A DNA stretch of 9,103 bases, from contig CAYWMN010000148.1 of assembly GCA_964459065.1 (NCBI GenBank), positions 1-9,103 of the forward strand, in the 5' to 3' direction. Origin of the DNA: JAMCXS01 sp964459065 (GTDB lineage: Bacteria; Acidobacteriota; Terriglobia; UBA7540). The notes under the pieces were generated by a model. It was not told the DNA's origin. It saw only the letters and a program-made list of their open reading frames with translations, and did not search any database. Within the stretch, counting starts at the first letter, position 1; every line of letters starts with the position of its first letter. This document shows positions 6,414-9,103 of this stretch, one piece after another. The position numbers and the translations under genes are program-made.

Positions 6414-6425
6414 CAGAAATTTCTG
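6414..6425. repeat. 12-bp perfect palindrome CAGAAATTTCTG in the leader of copy 2
   Basis: CAGAAATTTCTG is self-complementary over all 12 bases and ends 8 nt before the ribosome-binding GGATG (6434-6438) of the second regulator gene. It may be a secondary operator or simply AT-rich leader sequence. It has no counterpart before copy 1. Confidence 0.4.
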
Positions 6426-6444
6426 AAATTTATGGATGCACTTT

Positions 6445-6969
6445 ATGAAGCTTAACCCAGCGGCGGAAAGGTTCGTAGCCTGGTGGGGCGAAATGGGAAG
6501 CAAGTGGGGTGTTAACCGGACCGTGGCAGAGATTCATGCCCTCTTTTACCTGTCGTGCGACCCTTTGCATGCCGAAGAGATAGCCGCCACGCTGTCATTT
6601 TCGCGTTCCAACGTCAGTGCAAGTCTACATGAGCTGCTGAACTGGGGCCTGATCAGCCCGGTTCACCACCGGGGCGATCGCAAGCAGTACTACGAAGCGA
6701 TCACAGACCCGTGGAAAATGTTTCGCGTGATTCTTGATGAGCGAAAGCGGAGGGAAATCAATCCCACGGTGGCGACGCTGCGGGCATGTCTGGACGAAAT
6801 GGAAGGGTCTTCTCCAAAAGGCGACCCGTGCACACGGGAGAGGTTGCGCACCATGCTGGAATTTTTTGAACTCATGATCCCTTTATATGACGAACTTCGG
6901 CGTCTGCCCGGTGGCCCCATACGAAATCTAGCCCGCCTGAAGGCAAGGATTCGGGAAGCTCTCTCATAA
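6445..6969 (+). CDS. GbsR/MarR-family winged-helix transcriptional regulator, copy 2
   Basis: A 174-residue paralogue of the gene just upstream. The family block FVAWWGEMGSKWGVNRTVAE (10-29) is closer to the typical form than in copy 1. The helix-turn-helix is HAEEIAATLSFSRSNVSASL with HELL (42-64), and the wing is ISPVHHRGDRKQYY (70-83). ATG at 6445 is chosen over the in-frame ATG at 6436 because GGATG then lies 6 nt upstream and the N-terminus aligns residue for residue with copy 1 (MKLNPAAERF against MELTPSMERF). The 256-bp gap between the copies carries its own regulatory region, so the copies are probably transcribed separately. The C-terminal half is conserved less than the DNA-binding domain, which suggests shared or related operators but different signals or partners. 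Specific target unknown. Confidence 0.88.
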   Translation: MKLNPAAERFVAWWGEMGSKWGVNRTVAEIHALFYLSCDPLHAEEIAATLSFSRSNVSASLHELLNWGLISPVHHRGDRKQYYEAITDPWKMFRVILDERKRREINPTVATLRACLDEMEGSSPKGDPCTRERLRTMLEFFELMIPLYDELRRLPGGPIRNLARLKARIREALS

Positions 6970-7047
6970 AAGTTGCGGTATGGACGGAAGGGCATTGCTG
7001 CTTTGCGATGGGGCACGGCAGCAGGCTCGCGATGAGTGACCTTTGTT

Positions 7048-7061
7048 TTGATGAGTATCAC
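7048..7061. promoter_or_regulatory. FNR/CRP-type site upstream of the cytochrome-porin gene
   Basis: TTGAT-GAGT-ATCAC matches nine of ten bases of the FNR consensus TTGAT-N4-ATCAA and resembles the two GTGAT-N4-ATCAC sites before the regulator genes. It is centred about 64 bp before the ATG at 7119. A TACTAG at 7086-7091 could be a weak -10, giving a near class II geometry, but this is uncertain. GATGAGT occurs again 19 bp upstream (7031-7037), perhaps a degenerate partner. Confidence 0.55.
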
Positions 7062-7118
7062 GCCCGGCACCGGAATGGGCCGGACTACTAGAGAAGATGT
7101 TTTGGAGGTGTTTTGACC

Positions 7119-8477
7119 ATGTGTAAGTTGAAGCGTGTTTATAACATAGCGCTAATTGCGACAGCTGTGACGGTGATGGCGATGCTGGGCAACTCCAGGG
7201 CCATGGCAATCACGAGTTTTGCAAGGCAGACAGGATTACCCTGCAGTTCCTGCCATACCATCCCCCCTGAGCTCACTCCATTTGGGAGGGCATTCAAACT
7301 CAACGGATACACGATGACAGGCATGCCGCAGATCAAGGCGAAGCCTTCACATCAGCAATCAGGTCTCGAATTGAATCGTTATATGCCGATTGCCGCTTTC
7401 ATTCAGTTTGCATACGCGGGAACGAATAAGCCGCAACCAGGAACAGCGAATTGGAATGTGGAATTTCCGCAGGCTGCAAGCCTTTTCCTGGCCGGTGCAA
7501 TGTCCGACCACGTTGGGTCCTTCATTCAGGTCACCTACGATGCCCAGGGTGACCACTTCAGTTGGGACAATACGGATGTGCGGTACGCCAACCGAACGAC
7601 TTTAGCCGGCAAGAGCCTCGTCTACGGAGTTACCTTTGATAACAATCCCACGGTTGGAGATCTTTGGAACGACACTCCGGCCTGGGGATTCCCCTGGATC
7701 GGGCCGGACCAGACTCCCGGACCCATAGCCGGCACGCTGATCGACGGCGGGCTGGCGCAGGATGTCGGTGGCGTGGGTGGTTATGCCATGTGGGATAATC
7801 ATCTCTATGGGGCCGCCTCGGTTTACCGTTCGGTGCACATTGGCAATCCGCAGCCCAATGATGGAACGTGCTGCGACATCAACATTCGCGGCGGGGCACC
7901 CTACTGGCGGCTGGCGTGGCAACAGACGATGGGGAACAACTACCTTGAGGTTGGCTCCTACGGAATGCACGTCGCGTCGACTCCTGGTGCGATTATGGGT
8001 CCGGAAGACAATTATACGGACGTGGCCGCAGACGCGCAGTACGAACGGATTTTGCCGTCGCTCAACAACGACACAATTTCCGTCCATACGACTTACATTC
8101 ATGAATCCAGTAACCTGCTGGCGACGTATGCGGCCGAAGGCGCAGCAATGCCCCACCATGGCTTGGATACCTTCAGGCTTGACGGCTCGTATCACTTCCG
8201 GAACAAATATGGAGTCACGGCAGGGTACTTCAACACCTGGGGCACGACGGATCCGATTCTCTACGCTCAGGATCCAGTTGATGGCAGTGCTAACGGAAGT
8301 CCGGACAGCGATGGGTATACCCTTCAGTTCGCCTACTGGCCGTGGCAAAATATCGACTTCACAGCCCAATACACGGGGTACTTGAAGTTTAACGGTAGAG
8401 CCACCAACTATGATGGTGCAGGGAGGAATGCTTCGGGCAACAACGCAGCATACCTCACAGCATGGTTTATTTTCTAG
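7119..8477 (+). CDS. Fused mono-haem cytochrome c / outer-membrane beta-barrel protein (Cyc2-like architecture)
   Basis: A 452-residue exported protein. Residues 1-30 are a signal peptide ending AMA, then TSFARQTGL leads into the haem-binding CSSCH (42-46) and PELTPFGRAFKLNGY (50-64), a block typical of proteins often annotated only as cytochrome c. The remaining ~380 residues are rich in Gly, Asn, Tyr and Trp with alternating polar/hydrophobic strands, and end AWFIF, the terminal Phe expected for BAM-inserted barrels. One haem at the mouth of a porin is the layout of Cyc2, the outer-membrane iron oxidase, at similar length. Membership of the true Cyc2 clade is not shown, and electron uptake or export with another partner is possible. 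ATG at 7119 with GGAGG 10 nt upstream is preferred; an in-frame TTG at 7113 adds two residues. A vicinal CC at about residue 250 is unusual. Two GbsR-type regulators precede it and a gene for a secreted protein resembling plastocyanin-like families follows. Confidence 0.82.
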   Translation: MCKLKRVYNIALIATAVTVMAMLGNSRAMAITSFARQTGLPCSSCHTIPPELTPFGRAFKLNGYTMTGMPQIKAKPSHQQSGLELNRYMPIAAFIQFAYAGTNKPQPGTANWNVEFPQAASLFLAGAMSDHVGSFIQVTYDAQGDHFSWDNTDVRYANRTTLAGKSLVYGVTFDNNPTVGDLWNDTPAWGFPWIGPDQTPGPIAGTLIDGGLAQDVGGVGGYAMWDNHLYGAASVYRSVHIGNPQPNDGTCCDINIRGGAPYWRLAWQQTMGNNYLEVGSYGMHVASTPGAIMGPEDNYTDVAADAQYERILPSLNNDTISVHTTYIHESSNLLATYAAEGAAMPHHGLDTFRLDGSYHFRNKYGVTAGYFNTWGTTDPILYAQDPVDGSANGSPDSDGYTLQFAYWPWQNIDFTAQYTGYLKFNGRATNYDGAGRNASGNNAAYLTAWFIF

Positions 8478-8495
8478 GACCACCGACGGAGGACA

Positions 8496-8596
8496 GGGAG
8501 GAGGAAGCTTTTCCTGGCGCAGGTGTAAGGACTAACGCCTGGAGACCTTCCTTCCTCCTTTCCGCGGCCGAAGCGCAACCGGTTCTTGGCCGGTTG
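8496..8596 (+). other. Structured intergenic RNA candidate between the cytochrome-porin and the next gene
   Basis: In the 203-nt gap, AGGAGGAAG (8499-8507) pairs perfectly with CTTCCTCCT (8551-8559), extendable to 12 pairs with wobble (8496-8562). The enclosed loop has its own small stem, AGGTGT (8521-8526) with ACGCCT (8535-8540), loop of 8 nt. A second hairpin follows: CAACCGG (8576-8582) with CCGGTTG (8590-8596), loop of 7 nt. Neither is followed by a T-run, so they are not classical intrinsic terminators. They could limit read-through, stabilise the upstream mRNA or be part of a leader for the next gene. No known riboswitch class was recognised. The remaining 8597-8670 shows nothing clear. 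Confidence 0.4.
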
Positions 8597-8680
8597 TAGG
8601 CGGGAGCGCGGAAGCGATGGGAATACGGACTCCGAACCAGTCGGCACACCGGATGGGTTTGATACGAATTAGGACAAACG

Positions 8681-9103
8681 ATGATCAAGCTGGAAGAAAA
8701 TTACGCGGGGGTTAATAGAAGAATGAAGCAAAAACAAAGTTTTGGGATTCTTACTCTGATAGCTGCTTCTCTAATGATCTGGGGCGTGCTGGCAAACGTT
8801 TCCCTTGCGGCCACAGGGGCCACCGGCCAGATCACCGGCAAGGTCCTTTTTGAGGGGACCCGGCCGAAACAACAGGAAATCTATATGAACAAGGATCCGG
8901 AATGCGTCCGGGAAAACCAAGGGAGGAAGGTCTACGTCCAGGATGGCGCCGTCAACTCAAACGGAACACTCCCAAACGTCTTCATCTATGCAAAATCAGG
9001 AATAGGGAGCGAACATTTCCCCGTCCCGAACAAGCTCGTTGTTCTGGACCAGCAGGGATGCATTTTTGTTCCGCACGTGCTGGGCATTATGACGGGCCAG
9101 ACG
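8681..9103 (+). CDS. Secreted protein resembling plastocyanin/carboxypeptidase-regulatory-like families, 3' end outside window
   Basis: The first 141 codons of an exported protein. ATG at 8681 has AGGA 6 nt upstream; an in-frame ATG at 8723 (codon 15) would give a more ordinary signal peptide with a short MKQKQ head, but its ribosome site is poorer. The hydrophobic core ILTLIAASLMIW (23-34) ends at a likely cleavage after SLAA (41-44). The mature part starts with ITGKVLFEGTRPK (51-63), then a Cys at 75, NGTLPNVFIYAKSG (94-107) and LDQQGCIFVPHVLGIMTGQ (122-140). This pattern is familiar from Acidobacteria and Planctomycetes secreted proteins in which a cupredoxin-like fold continues with a further His-containing motif; that part is beyond the edge, so copper binding cannot be verified. 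Following a cytochrome-porin, a role as periplasmic electron carrier is plausible but unproven. Confidence 0.72.
   Translation, partial: MIKLEENYAGVNRRMKQKQSFGILTLIAASLMIWGVLANVSLAATGATGQITGKVLFEGTRPKQQEIYMNKDPECVRENQGRKVYVQDGAVNSNGTLPNVFIYAKSGIGSEHFPVPNKLVVLDQQGCIFVPHVLGIMTGQT

Noticed and set aside
6996..7023. TGCTGC/GCAGCA inverted repeat after copy 2, considered as a terminator
   Set aside because: Six pairs with a 16-nt loop and no T-run.
7602..8483. Minus-strand open frame of 293 codons opposite the cytochrome-porin
   Set aside because: Shadow of the porin-coding strand, no signal peptide, domain or ribosome site.
8571..8680. Possible c-di-GMP (GEMM) or cobalamin riboswitch before the last gene
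   Set aside because: Some G/C-rich pieces look suggestive, but the conserved cores of these classes could not be lined up.

Overview
The window reads as GC-rich DNA from an environmental bacterium with an outer membrane. The protein families (bd-superfamily oxidase, RhaT-family transporter, NanE plus NAGK-type kinase, cytochrome-porin, secreted protein resembling plastocyanin-like families) fit Acidobacteriota best. That assignment is inference from memory of these families, not a measured result. No tRNA, rRNA, CRISPR array or insertion sequence was recognised.

Layout. 1-1075 (minus) is the N-terminal 358 residues of a membrane-bound cytochrome bd-superfamily oxidase subunit, running off the left edge. 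1321-1938 (plus) is a small class I SAM-dependent methyltransferase. 1939-2596 has no intact gene and holds two decayed remnants: the Fis-type DNA-binding tail of a sigma-54 regulator (minus, 2101-2199), and the P-domain of a PMA1-like proton-pumping P-type ATPase (plus, 2203-2523). The two are joined almost base to base near 2200.

2597-5473 is an amino-sugar locus. A RhaT-family sugar transporter (minus) is divergent from nanE (ManNAc-6-phosphate 2-epimerase) and an N-acetylglucosamine-kinase-like gene (both plus). The short divergent gap contains a perfect 14-bp palindrome. The likely combined role is uptake, phosphorylation and epimerisation of N-acetyl amino sugars.

5474-9103 is the most interesting part. 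Two tandem GbsR/MarR-type regulators (5667-6188 and 6445-6969), clear paralogues, precede a gene for a fused mono-haem cytochrome and outer-membrane barrel resembling Cyc2 (7119-8477). A secreted protein resembling plastocyanin-like families follows, cut by the right edge (8681-9103). Each regulator gene is preceded by two CRP/FNR-type sites whose centres are 22 bp apart, and the proximal site lies the same distance from a TTGCAT box in both promoters. The second regulator promoter also has a 20-bp inverted repeat over its predicted -10 region. The cytochrome-porin has an FNR-like site upstream. Together these suggest a redox- or nutrient-regulated module moving electrons across the outer membrane. 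The function is inferred from domain architecture and neighbours only.
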